This document shows positions 46,001 through 54,191 of a stretch of 64,000 nt of DNA, one piece after another. The stretch's first letter is position 1. The number at the start of each line of letters is the position of its first letter. The stretch is from contig JANATF010000003.1 in the NCBI GenBank assembly GCA_029449245.1, positions 2,852,001-2,916,000 of the forward strand. Reading direction: 5' to 3'. The stretch is from Mortierella alpina. Taxonomy: Eukaryota > Mortierellomycota > Mortierellomycetes > Mortierellales > Mortierellaceae. Both the position numbers and the translations under genes were made by a program. The notes under the pieces were generated by a model. The model ran no database searches. It worked only from the letters and a program-made list of their open reading frames with translations, and was not told the DNA's origin.

Positions 46001-48300
46001 TTCGAGAGTCTAGTCCGCTGTCGCGTGTAGGTCTCCAGCACCGGTTCCTCCATCGCTCGTTGTTAGAGTACTTTTACTCTCGACACATACGAGAGACCAG
46101 TGAGTCAAATGCACTGTCAGATATTTCTCGAGATCTGGCCGAACACCCTCTAAGCCAGAGGGAGCTTGTCAAGGAGCCGTCCATTGTCCAATTCCTAGCC
46201 GAGCACGCCCAAGACGATTCTGGGTTCCGACAACGACTTCATCAATTTGTCGAGCAATCGGAAACAGACGTTTCAGCTAGCCAAGCAGCAGCCAATGCCA
46301 TCACTATCTTGGTTCGTGCTGGTGTGTTATTCAATGGAGCCAATCTAGCAGCTATTCAAATTCCCGGCGCGGACCTGAGTGGTGGACAGTTCGATTCAGC
46401 TCAACTACAGGGAGCAGATTTGAGAAGCACCAACCTACGCAATATCTGGTTGCGTCAAGCAGATTTGAGCAACGCGCAGATGAAGGACGTCAGATTTGGC
46501 GAATATCCGTTTCTTGAGGAAGAAAGAGAAGTGTTATCGTGCGCGTACTCTCCGGACGGGAAGACGCTTGCTGTGGGCCTCGGCGGCGGCACAATTAGCC
46601 TGTACAACACCGCAACTTGGGAGAAGACACGCAAAATAAGCGGCCACACTGGCTCCGTTTACAGCGTGGTGTTTTCGCCAAGCGGCCAGCAGATTGCCTC
46701 GGGCAGTTCCGACAAGACGGTGCGGCTCTGGGACGCACAAACCGGTGCACCTGGTGCAATCCTAAGCGGCCACACTGGCTCCGTTTACAGCGTGGTGTTT
46801 TCGCCAAGCGGCCAGCAGATTGCCTCGGGCAGTTACGACAACACGGTGCGGCTCTGGGACGCACAAACCGGTGCACCTGGTGCCATCCTAAGCGGCCACA
46901 CTGGCTCCGTTTACAGCGTGGTGTTTTCGCCAAGCGGCCAGCAGATTGCCTCGGGCAGTTCCGACAAGACGGTGCGGCTCTGGGACGCACAAACCGGTGC
47001 ACCTGGTGCCATCCTAAGCGGCCACACCGACTGGGTTAGAAGCGTGGTGTTTTCGCCAAGCGGCCAGCAGATTGCCTCGGGCAGTGACGACAAGACGGTG
47101 CGGCTCTGGGACGCACAAACCGGTGCACCTGGTGCCATCCTAAGCGGCCACACCAGTTGGGTTACAAGCGTGGTGTTTTCGCCAAGCGGCCAGCAGATTG
47201 CCTCGGGCAGTTCCGACTATACGGTGCGGCTCTGGGACGCAGAAACTGGTGCACCTGGTGCCATCCTAAGCGGCCACACCGGCGAGGTTAGAAGCGTGGT
47301 GTTTTCGCCAAGCGGCCAGCAGATTGCCTCGGGCAGTGACGACAGCACGGTGCGGCTCTGGGACGCACAAACCGGTGCACCTGGTGCCATCCTAAGCGGC
47401 CACACTGGCTCCGTTTACAGCGTGGTGTTTTCGCCAAGCGGCCAGCAGATTGCCTCGGGCAGTTCCGACAAGACGGTGCGGCTCTGGGACGCACAAACCG
47501 GTGCACCTGGTGCAATCCTAAGCGGCCACACTGGCTCCGTTTACAGCGTGGTGTTTTCGCCAAGCGGCCAGCAGATTGCCTCGGGCAGTTCCGACAAGAC
47601 GGTGCGGCTCTGGGACGCACAAACCGGTGCACCTGGTGCAATCCTAAGCGGCCACACTGGCTCCGTTTACAGCGTGGTGTTTTCGCCAAGCGGCCAGCAG
47701 ATTGCCTCGGGCAGTTCCGACAAGACGGTGCGGCTCTGGGATACACAAACCGGTGCACCTGGTGCCATCCTAAGCGGCCACACTGGCTCCGTTTACAGCG
47801 TGGTGTTTTCGCCAAGCGGCCAGCAGATTGCCTCGGGCAGTTCCGACAACACGGTGCGGCTCTGGGACGCACAAACCGGTGCACCTGGTGCCATCCTAAG
47901 CGGCCACACCAGTTGGGTTACAAGCGTGGTGTTTTCGCCAAGCGGCCAGCAGATTGCCTCGGGCAGTGACGACAACACGGTGCGGCTCTGGGATGTGAAA
48001 TCAGGTCTTTGTTTGGCGACAGTAAAGGACTTTCATGGTGTGATCTTGTCAATCGCATGGAACGTAAGTGCACACGGCAGTTACATATCAACTGGCTGCG
48101 GCGATAAATCCGTTCGTATGTGGGAGGTCAAAGGAACCTGCCATCCCGTGTCTGTGCACCTAGTCTGGAGCTCTTGGCATGACCAGCTTGTTATATCAGG
48201 TACCAACATCTTGAACACGCAGGGTTTGAGTAGTACAAATAGGAAACTCTTGGAACAACGCGACGCTGCCAGCAAACAGATATCTCTGGAAGAACCGTAG
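43090..48300 (+). CDS. NLR-like STAND receptor: helical region, NACHT, pentapeptide repeats, WD40 propeller
   Basis: One 5.2-kb exon encodes 1736 residues, intronless among intron-bearing neighbours. Order: a Ser/Lys-rich start, an ARM/HEAT-like helical region (about 180-600), NACHT NTPase with Walker A GDSGAGKST (664-672) and Walker B ILICDGYDE (D736), a winged-helix-like part, four to five pentapeptide repeats (about 1083-1138: ADLSGG, ADLRST, ADLSNA), then WD40 repeats from about 1148. There are 13 visible blades: one divergent, eleven almost identical 42-residue units, one divergent, followed by a short tail. In fungi, NACHT-WD40 proteins of the HET-D/E type control allorecognition and probably immunity: ligand binding by the propeller drives NTP-dependent oligomerisation. 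That function is inferred. I see no known N-terminal effector such as HET or patatin. Confidence 0.92.
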   Translation: MSNPPNTSPPDIGRPAHNSLTPSLAAHGRSVSHDATTMSSQKAGLSSAGDDKSVSSQKTRTRDKIRNLFRSTKHEDKVTIQDGPSKAKIRHARAASTDIASEVYSLEVSSLRAESQPTIDKTGARLNVFSENVTKTTTGITLPKLDARIDSTSQLALCISLLPRNMASSLQREGLESASDPTNEASWTTPSDDTQQEWIKIIEENPIKQEHFRWLGSRIVEEFIKHAVKDPVAVSEVVLLGSVLDEAHYRKLLNCFIAQLQESVLLDVDLLQGLVQLVQCAEPAYLDADDLVKILSILRKRLGDTHQQSSEHQYHLTLAVSRLLDVMAEPEHKVKDLPRVEEREPLASVLSGLQSSSDPYLMYQALYAYQALQYVPDNESALQAIMRYSLGAAESIIKVSGVIQLNFDGLLEGLTQMQKTVEETYGIAKSSYEGISSLIDSGRGLFDSLKAGLASGRKHPWYPAVITATALCRAGQLVYLSKLVREAPCRRDPRFQWGVSQLLGEIAIDDEWESCIREQAVSFLEDLYLNDADWAQDDSVRSWMLTILGKISEVPDRAVRDVAFAFLQAPMKDGSASVRHPYPLRSHLPIPLKSPLLALVHDTPYLEYDLNDLRLRRRQEYSQTVYIPPQAKANLQAADKDALPLMKTVKKFLESDEQVFLMLGDSGAGKSTFNRHLEHELWKDYKPDGHIPLFINLPAVAEGHRDIIGEQLRIHGFKEDRIKELKKNRKMILICDGYDETQLNVNLHSENMLNQKGQADTKMIISCRSTYLGQGYRDQFRPQQNDRYSSSAANLFTEAAIVPFSRDQIGDYVDQFVRDPEVHKLVGDRPVWSTENYMEKLRSIPNLMELVKNPFLLSLSLRALPGVVKDGTDITKIKVTRLTLYNSFIDQWLDISERRLRTINFAADEKQALREILEEGFADTAITFLKNLAAAIFKEQDGNPVVQYMPRGDKGTWKSNFFGTEPDIVLLRESSPLSRVGLQHRFLHRSLLEYFYSRHIRETSESNALSDISRDLAEHPLSQRELVKEPSIVQFLAEHAQDDSGFRQRLHQFVEQSETDVSASQAAANAITILVRAGVLFNGANLAAIQIPGADLSGGQFDSAQLQGADLRSTNLRNIWLRQADLSNAQMKDVRFGEYPFLEEEREVLSCAYSPDGKTLAVGLGGGTISLYNTATWEKTRKISGHTGSVYSVVFSPSGQQIASGSSDKTVRLWDAQTGAPGAILSGHTGSVYSVVFSPSGQQIASGSYDNTVRLWDAQTGAPGAILSGHTGSVYSVVFSPSGQQIASGSSDKTVRLWDAQTGAPGAILSGHTDWVRSVVFSPSGQQIASGSDDKTVRLWDAQTGAPGAILSGHTSWVTSVVFSPSGQQIASGSSDYTVRLWDAETGAPGAILSGHTGEVRSVVFSPSGQQIASGSDDSTVRLWDAQTGAPGAILSGHTGSVYSVVFSPSGQQIASGSSDKTVRLWDAQTGAPGAILSGHTGSVYSVVFSPSGQQIASGSSDKTVRLWDAQTGAPGAILSGHTGSVYSVVFSPSGQQIASGSSDKTVRLWDTQTGAPGAILSGHTGSVYSVVFSPSGQQIASGSSDNTVRLWDAQTGAPGAILSGHTSWVTSVVFSPSGQQIASGSDDNTVRLWDVKSGLCLATVKDFHGVILSIAWNVSAHGSYISTGCGDKSVRMWEVKGTCHPVSVHLVWSSWHDQLVISGTNILNTQGLSSTNRKLLEQRDAASKQISLEEP
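46642..48000 (+). repeat. Eleven 126-bp tandem repeats encoding near-identical WD40 units
   Basis: Units begin every 126 bases from 46642 (GGC of GHT) to 47902. Repeats 1, 7 and 8 appear identical over all 126 bases by eye. The rest differ nearly only in the codons for residues 4, 5, 7, 23, 25, 32 and 33 of the unit, plus a few silent changes. Confidence 0.95.
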
Positions 48301-48370
48301 TTGTAAATAGTATGAACTAGGACCTACATTCTCGTCTCGTCAATATCAGATTTGCAACTCATTTTCGTTT

Positions 48371-48656
48371 TTATTCAGAGTTTTCGCTTGTCTTTGCAAT
48401 CTCTTCTAGGAGCGGGAGGACACGCGCTGGCCACTGTCCGCAGATGATACAAAAGGTCTAGTCCGGCGTCGAGAGATTGAACCCACAACCGAGGCAAGGG
48501 TCTCTGCCGTCCTTCCTCAACTTCTCCAGGGAGGTGCTCATGTCATTACCAAAGACCTTCTTGAACACCTTAAAGTACTACAGATGTTTAACATCTCGGA
48601 TCTTGATCTTTCCTGCTCAAAATGCGATCCTGCTCCTTGATATCCTCGGCCGACAT
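48371..48656 (-). pseudogene. Broken small zinc-ribbon-like gene
   Basis: Read on the minus strand, an ATG at 48656 opens MSAEDIKEQDRIL. The frame then shifts near 48605 and continues with two internal TAG codons to a final TAA at 48371-48373. The readable pieces include FKVFKKVFGNDMSTSLEKL, DPCLGCGFNLSTPD and TFCIICGQWPARVLPLLEE: two CxxC pairs like a zinc ribbon. With two stops and one frameshift it is not functional as read. It lies tail to tail with the NLR gene, 71 bases from its stop. The family is not recognised; an intact copy may exist elsewhere in the genome. Confidence 0.6.
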
Positions 48657-48758
48657 GGACTCTTAAAAAAAACGTCTTTGGCAGGATCGTCGTACCCGAA
48701 CACGCCTCAATGGGCTCCTTCTTTCTCCAGGCCGAAAAACGTTTCGAAAGGAGTTGTC

Positions 48759-48838
48759 TATTTGGCGACCGATTTAAAATACGTCACTTGGCGACCGTAT
48801 TAAATCCCATACGAGCTTTAAGCAATTTGGCGACCGAT
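48759..48838 (+). repeat. Left terminal inverted repeat of the MITE-like element
   Basis: Begins TCTATTTGGCGACCG and contains three TGGCGACCG motifs. Confidence 0.75.
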
Positions 48839-49125
48839 GAGCCAGGGCTTTGGGTTGTTGAAGTTGGGAGAGCAACCGGCGGACTGCGAAGGATGAGGGA
48901 CTGTAAAAACGAAGGACCCTAGATATCAATGCCAGAGACGAGGCCGCCATTTGATTATAAAGGGCTTACAGCTCTATCAATTATACGGGAGGACGCCATC
49001 GTCTGGCGCGCTGAATGACGAATGGGTTGACCGCAAGGATGAACCGATTGAAAAAAGTTTGTCCTTGTTGTGTCAGACACTTGCGTCACCGTGGTCTTCC
49101 ACCAAACTGTGGTGGTGGCAAGGTT

Positions 49126-49206
49126 CGGTCGCCAGATTGACTAAAGCCCATATGGAATTTAGTACGGTCGCCAAGTAACGTATTTTTAATCGGTCGCCAG
49201 ATAGAT
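49126..49206 (-). repeat. Right terminal inverted repeat of the MITE-like element
   Basis: Its complement begins TCTATCTGGCGACCG and has three TGGCGACCG motifs at the same spacing as in the left arm. Confidence 0.75.
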
Positions 49207-49562
49207 TTTTCGTTTGCGAAATTGTGTCCAAATAGCTGTTTTGCAAGTGGATTTTTTTTGGAGGGCGAATGGACGATCGAAAGGGAGGAGGATGGAAGCA
49301 ATTGACCAGCAATTGCTGCCTCGCTCCTCGTCTGTGTCCACTAGTTTTATTCTTTTTTGTTATGTATGGGTAGCGTAGATCTAGAATGGTGAGTGTGTTT
49401 GTTCATGCTGGAGCATCCAAGAATGTGCGAAACACTTTTGCGCCTACTCCTGGTCTATGAACACCAAGCGCCTTTTTTTTGATCTCCTCTCTCCTTTCAG
49501 CCCCAAGCTCGTTGCAAAGGATGAGAGATAGAGAGATAGGATAGGGTATGTTGTATGTTTCC

Positions 49563-50395
49563 TTAGTGCTTGTTGGTCTTGGTCTTCTTGGCCTTGGCCT
49601 TGGGGGCGGCGGCGGCGGCACCAGGAGCTCTGACGGTGATGGACTTTCTCTTGGCAAAGGCCTCATGAGCGTCCTTGTCGTTGGCGTTGGGGAACTCGTC
49701 GATCAACAAACTCTTCTTTCCATAGTTGGCGAAAAGAGGGACGACACCCTTGATGGCACCGTTCTTCTTGCCCTGGATCTCGACATCGACACAGTTGGAG
49801 TAGAGCTCACGGTTACCGACGGCGTTGTTCCAGATCCACTGGAAGATGGCCTTGCCCGAAGGAGCATCCTTGGGGATCTTGACGTTGACAGAGTAGTTGC
49901 CACCGTTGGGGACGCCCTTGAGGCAGTCGCGGATGAGAGTCTGGAAGACAACCCAGGTCTTGCCGTTGTCGTAGGATAGAGCCCACTGGCAGTGTCCACC
50001 ACCGTGGGCGGCACCGACCTGGTACTCGGTCTTGATGGTCTGGCCAGCCTTCATGATCGTGCGCTTGGTCTGGACCATGCTGGTCTGTTGTGGATGGTGA
50101 TATAAAAATGCGCATAGGGGTTAGAAATCTACTCCAACAGAGGGGGATGGCGGAGACGCGTCATGTTTTCCTGTTGATCCTGTCATACCTTGCAAATGGG
50201 CTGCTTCGAAGCGTCGTCGTGAGTTCCGATTGGCGCGGTGATATCGTAATCGGGCTCGCCTCTGGAGGGCTTGGGGCAGCCAGCGAAGGGACCGTTGCGA
50301 GGGCAGGGCTTCCTGATGGCGACGTGGGCATCAACGGTCAAGGCAGAGATACAAGCCAAAGCGGCAACGAAGAAGGTAGTCTTGGTGAAAAGCAT
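49563..50395 (-). CDS. Secreted AA11-like lytic polysaccharide monooxygenase, copy A
   Basis: Two exons (50395-50189 and 50084-49563) encode 242 residues. A signal peptide (MLFTKTTFFVAALACISALT then VDA) would be cut directly before His24, giving the N-terminal histidine needed for a copper histidine brace. The second brace histidine is H96 in AAHGGGHCQ, and the axial tyrosine is Y164 in NRELYSNC; both motifs match AA11 LPMOs, which oxidise chitin-like substrates. The C-terminus is a basic tail (KAKAKKTKTNKH) with no carbohydrate-binding module. Family assignment is by motif, so another histidine-brace family (copper binding rather than catalytic) is possible. It is a paralogue of the plus-strand gene at 54192. 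Confidence 0.82.
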
Positions 50396-50581
50396 GATGA
50401 ATAGAGAGTGGGTGGTGTTTAGAGTAGTGGTGGTTGTGCTGGGGTTTGATTTGTTTGACGCGTGAGGGTGAGGTGAGTGAGTGCGAACGTTTACGCTGGT
50501 GTGGTGGGTTGTTTGAGGTAGAGGAAGGTGGTTGCGTTGAAGACAATGGAGAACAGAAAAAAAATAGGTCGGTCCTAGACT

Positions 50582-50589
50582 CTTTTATA
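50582..50589 (-). promoter_or_regulatory. TATA box of LPMO copy A
   Basis: TATAAAAG on the minus strand, 187 bases upstream of the start codon; the paralogue has its TATA box at nearly the same distance. Confidence 0.55.
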
Positions 50590-53381
50590 CTCTGAACTGT
50601 TGGCATTTCTCAAAGGCGCTCTCATGCATACCTCCGTAACTTGCGTGTAACTTGTGGGAACATGACAAGAATGGTGCACTCTGCCTCCAGTGACTGGGAT
50701 TGGATCCTCCTGTGGTCGACTTCATGAGAAAGGCGAGAAATGCTGGGCTGATCAGCCGTTTGCTCGCAGATCGCTCACTCTAATTTTCTATGCGTGCCTG
50801 CTGCTGTGTTCGCGAATGTCATTTCTCTAACCTCCTTACTGCTCACAAAGCGGGTTGTCGAAGTTTGAAAAAAAAAAGGTTACAAATTGCTCACGCCCGA
50901 TCAGTGTACAGACTTTTTCCCCTCTATCAAAGGTCCATACAGCTACGGTATAGTAAGCGCCTATCGTCCTATGTCTTTTCTGGTGAAAAGGCAGCAGGTG
51001 CTGGGGTATACCTAGTAATTTCTGGGTTTCTAGCGACAAAAGTACAGATCGTTGCCTAGTCACTGAGAAACCGAGTTCGCTGGCCGTCCTGGGAACGACC
51101 GCGCGCACACGTGTATGCGAATACCAGCAAGCGTACATTTACCAGGATGTAGGGGTGCATGCCAAGGGGCTGCTTGCTGGGGGCCGAGCGATGCTCTGAA
51201 TTACGCGAACGCGTCTTGGTCTGAAACACCTGGGGGCGCCATTTTTTCCCTCGCTGTAAATCCACCCGTTCGCAATGTCTGAAGCGGAGGACCCCTTCTC
51301 GTTACTGTCAACATGGCCCCAACTATTGTTTGCTTGCTTCTGTACGACTTGCGTATGGCATTCCAGTCATCAGAACTGCCATAGGAATGTCGAGCCACAA
51401 AAAAAAACCGTCTAGGCTTAAAATATTCGAGATATCAGGCATCATAGCGAGGGACGAGGCGAGTGGATATATGCGGCTGTCCAACTCATTGACAACTCAG
51501 CTACTGATTTTTTCTTATGTTTGTTATAAGATGTTAGCGCGCCAATGTTATGCAAGCGCGACTTATCCAGCCCGAGGAAGTGTTGGTACTTTTCGGCGTG
51601 TACTCTCCGGAGGGTGCAAGGGCAAAAAAGGTTTCTTCTACCAGATGGACCTGCATTATCAGAATTGATCGTGTTTTTTCATAAAATTGCAATTTTCTCG
51701 TTGTGAACTCTCTTTGCACGAAGGACCTCCACGCGAAGGTATATTGACGGTGGACAAACACCGCTTGATTGGCCATTTGGAACCGCAGTGTAGGAGCGGG
51801 CTCCTCTGTGCTATGATTCGATTCGGGGACAGCCCTCTTCAGCGATAGGCAACGCGGTCCCTACAGTTATGTATGCCCATGTACAGATACTGTCAACTAG
51901 ACTACCCTGTCCTTGCCAAGTACTATACACTGTGTTGCTGACGTTTTTGCTCACGGAAAAAAACGTGGGATGAAAAAAGTTCAAGAAAAGAATATTCTTG
52001 AAATTACATCCGGCGGGCGATTGAAATGGGGCGGGATGCCTAAGTGCATCTGGGTTCGATTGTGGCCACAATATTGTTCCAGCAGCGCCCCATTAAGTCA
52101 ACGAACACAAGAAACATCTCTCCTCATCGACTCTTTCCGGGACTGAGGCTTCTAGCAATCCCGCTCGTGTATGTTGCAGGTACAGAAGAGAATTTCTCAC
52201 TCGGATTTGCTCAGGAGCATGGCACCGGTTTTCCATTTGGGGGTACTATCAGACCCGGATGACTTCTTTTCAGCAGCACGGTCTCTAATGAAACACCAAA
52301 TTGATATCCTTGCATGCCCTACCCTCCGGCGCGGATGTTACACGGCTTGGAGACGGCTCCGGACCTGCCATGCAAGGGGTGAAGATCTTGACAGTCTCCA
52401 CTCCGCCCGATTGATATGAAGAGAGAAAAAAAATTGCAATTTGTGTATGAGAGCACATTTAATGCTCTGGCGGAGCATCGCACAACCTTTGATCCGCTCC
52501 AGATCTACTGTACTCTGCGGCCCCTTACATGTTCTGTACATGTAGTATACGTACGTGGAGTGTAACAGATCGTCGTCCACCTCTGTATGGTTGGAGAAGC
52601 CAGAGCCATTCCGGCGAGGAAGCCGTGAGGTGCCCCATGAACGCATGTGCGGCGACTTGGTTCAGGTGCCCCGACCTGTCTCTCAGCCGTCTCTCAGCCG
52701 TCATAGAATTCTTCTTTGCGTTCGGTTGCCCAAAAGTATTCTTCTGGAGTAGGGACGCTCTCAGCACGACAATGGTTCCTACATCCTCCATACTGTACAC
52801 TGGTTTCTTTGTGATAGAGGGTGCTTTCATCTTCCCCTGTTCACATGCACCAGTATTCTCCGTCAATTACCCATGGGTGAGGAACAGCGCTTTCTTATCG
52901 TTTTTCTATCCAATGATAAAAAGTATATGGCGCCTAGTGTCATTGCGGTTGCATTTGATTGTAAGAGGAGATTGCACATACGCAATAGCACTACCGGCCA
53001 CCTATCAAACTACACAAAGTTTCGTTTGTTCTTTGGGGGTAGAAGCAGATCTAGAATGTTAATTTACCTATGAGAAAAGTGCGTCTCCATTGTCTCATTC
53101 GATGTTGTCTAGCTCGTTGCTGCGCGCTCATGACTCTGTGGGCCTGACTTGTCTTCAGACACTGTACAGCCGATACCAGTACACTACTACACTGTACTCT
53201 GCTCATCATGATGAAAAGGACTGTAGGCGTCAGGGTAGCAAGTCCAAGTATTCAGCCCGTTAATGGCGCGCTTCCATCGTGAGCAGTCTGCTGAGTCCGG
53301 ACGATATATGAAGTGCAGTTGTGCAAACGCCGACTCGACAAAAAAAGTGGGGTGTGAATGTATATACATCTAGAAGGGTTG

Positions 53382-53399
53382 AGTACATGTACATGTACT
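53382..53399. repeat. 18-bp perfect palindrome AGTACATGTACATGTACT
   Basis: It equals its own reverse complement, and lies about 800 bases upstream of LPMO copy B. It could be a dimeric factor site or chance. Confidence 0.7.
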
Positions 53400-53986
53400 G
53401 TTCTTGGAAGACCCGTTTGGACGCGAGTGATAGGGCTAGGGCCAATTTAGAACACGAAATCGATCAAATTTCATGTATCTCCCATGTACACAACGGAAGG
53501 TCTAGGGAAGCTAGATGAGCGAGGCAGCTTCAAGTTCCCTGGGAATATGAGCCCCTTGCAGGCGCGTTACAGAGTCGAGACGTTGGGCTGATTCGCTGGC
53601 TACCGGTAACATGTGGGCGGTAATATCCTCAAACACGGTCTAATGAATACTCGGTGCACCCCTGTTCTCATCTTCCCCTGCATCTTGGGACCCTGTAGCC
53701 TAGCCGATCCAATATCTGGCAGGCTGTTTTGGTGAACGTGAGATGCGGAGCTATGGTAGTTAACATCATATAATAATTACGATCATGGCGATCATTGCGG
53801 ACTGCCAGTCCATCGTTCCGTTCCTTCACGTACTGGGGTACCTGTTCAAGCATACACTTACTGTAGGGATCGAAAATCGCCTTTATTCTATAAGCCATTG
53901 AGCGCAAGTCCTTGTCGGTGCGCGTTCTCCTGCTCTTACAGGTCGCAAACAGTAAAAAGACGAGCAGATCCAGAATCCTTGGAATT

Positions 53987-53994
53987 TATATAAA
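53987..53994 (+). promoter_or_regulatory. TATA box of LPMO copy B
   Basis: TATATAAA 198 bases upstream of the start codon and followed by a CT-rich leader. Confidence 0.55.
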
Positions 53995-54191
53995 ACTCAA
54001 CCTCTCCGCCGCCTCTTCCCTTCTTCTTCATAGCAGCTCTGCATCCCCTTCCTCCTCACGACTTTCCTTCGCTTTCGATCGACCCTTCTCTACTCTTCAA
54101 CCACGACTCTTGCCATTCATCTCGACGCCATCCTACTCTCACTCTTATCCAACGCTCCATCCACCATCCTTACCTAACCCAACTTCATCAA

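Larger units (their letters stand above)
48759..49206. mobile_element. MITE-like element with 80-bp terminal inverted repeats
   Basis: Left arm 48759-48838 and right arm 49126-49205/6 are inverted copies agreeing at about 70 of 80 positions by eye; most differences are transitions. Each arm holds three copies of TGGCGACCG: 48765, 48791 and 48830 on the left, and its complement at 49126, 49165 and 49191 on the right, with the same spacings (26 and 39) mirrored. The ~290-base interior has no ORF, so it would be a non-autonomous DNA transposon. I could not identify a clear target-site duplication or superfamily. Confidence 0.75.
50396..54191. other. 3.8-kb gene-poor spacer between the two LPMO genes
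   Basis: Both promoters point outward from this interval. No ORF here is convincing; frames at 52529-53062 (+) and 52525-52866 (-) overlap and neither shows a domain or a leader. An 18-bp perfect palindrome lies at 53382-53399. I looked for a second transposon and for terminal inverted repeats and saw none. Confidence 0.5.

Noticed and set aside
46595-47978. Long antisense open frames across the WD40 array
   Set aside because: They repeat every 126 bases with the array and are the mirror of its codon pattern, not separate genes.
48465-48515. Minus-strand T-arm-like sequence (GGTTCAATCTC), possible tRNA
   Set aside because: No matching acceptor stem or anticodon arm; the stretch reads better as part of the broken zinc-ribbon gene.
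52525-53062. Overlapping open frames of 113 (-) and 177 (+) codons between the LPMO genes
   Set aside because: They overlap on opposite strands, show no domain, signal or sensible composition, and have no leader; chance frames.
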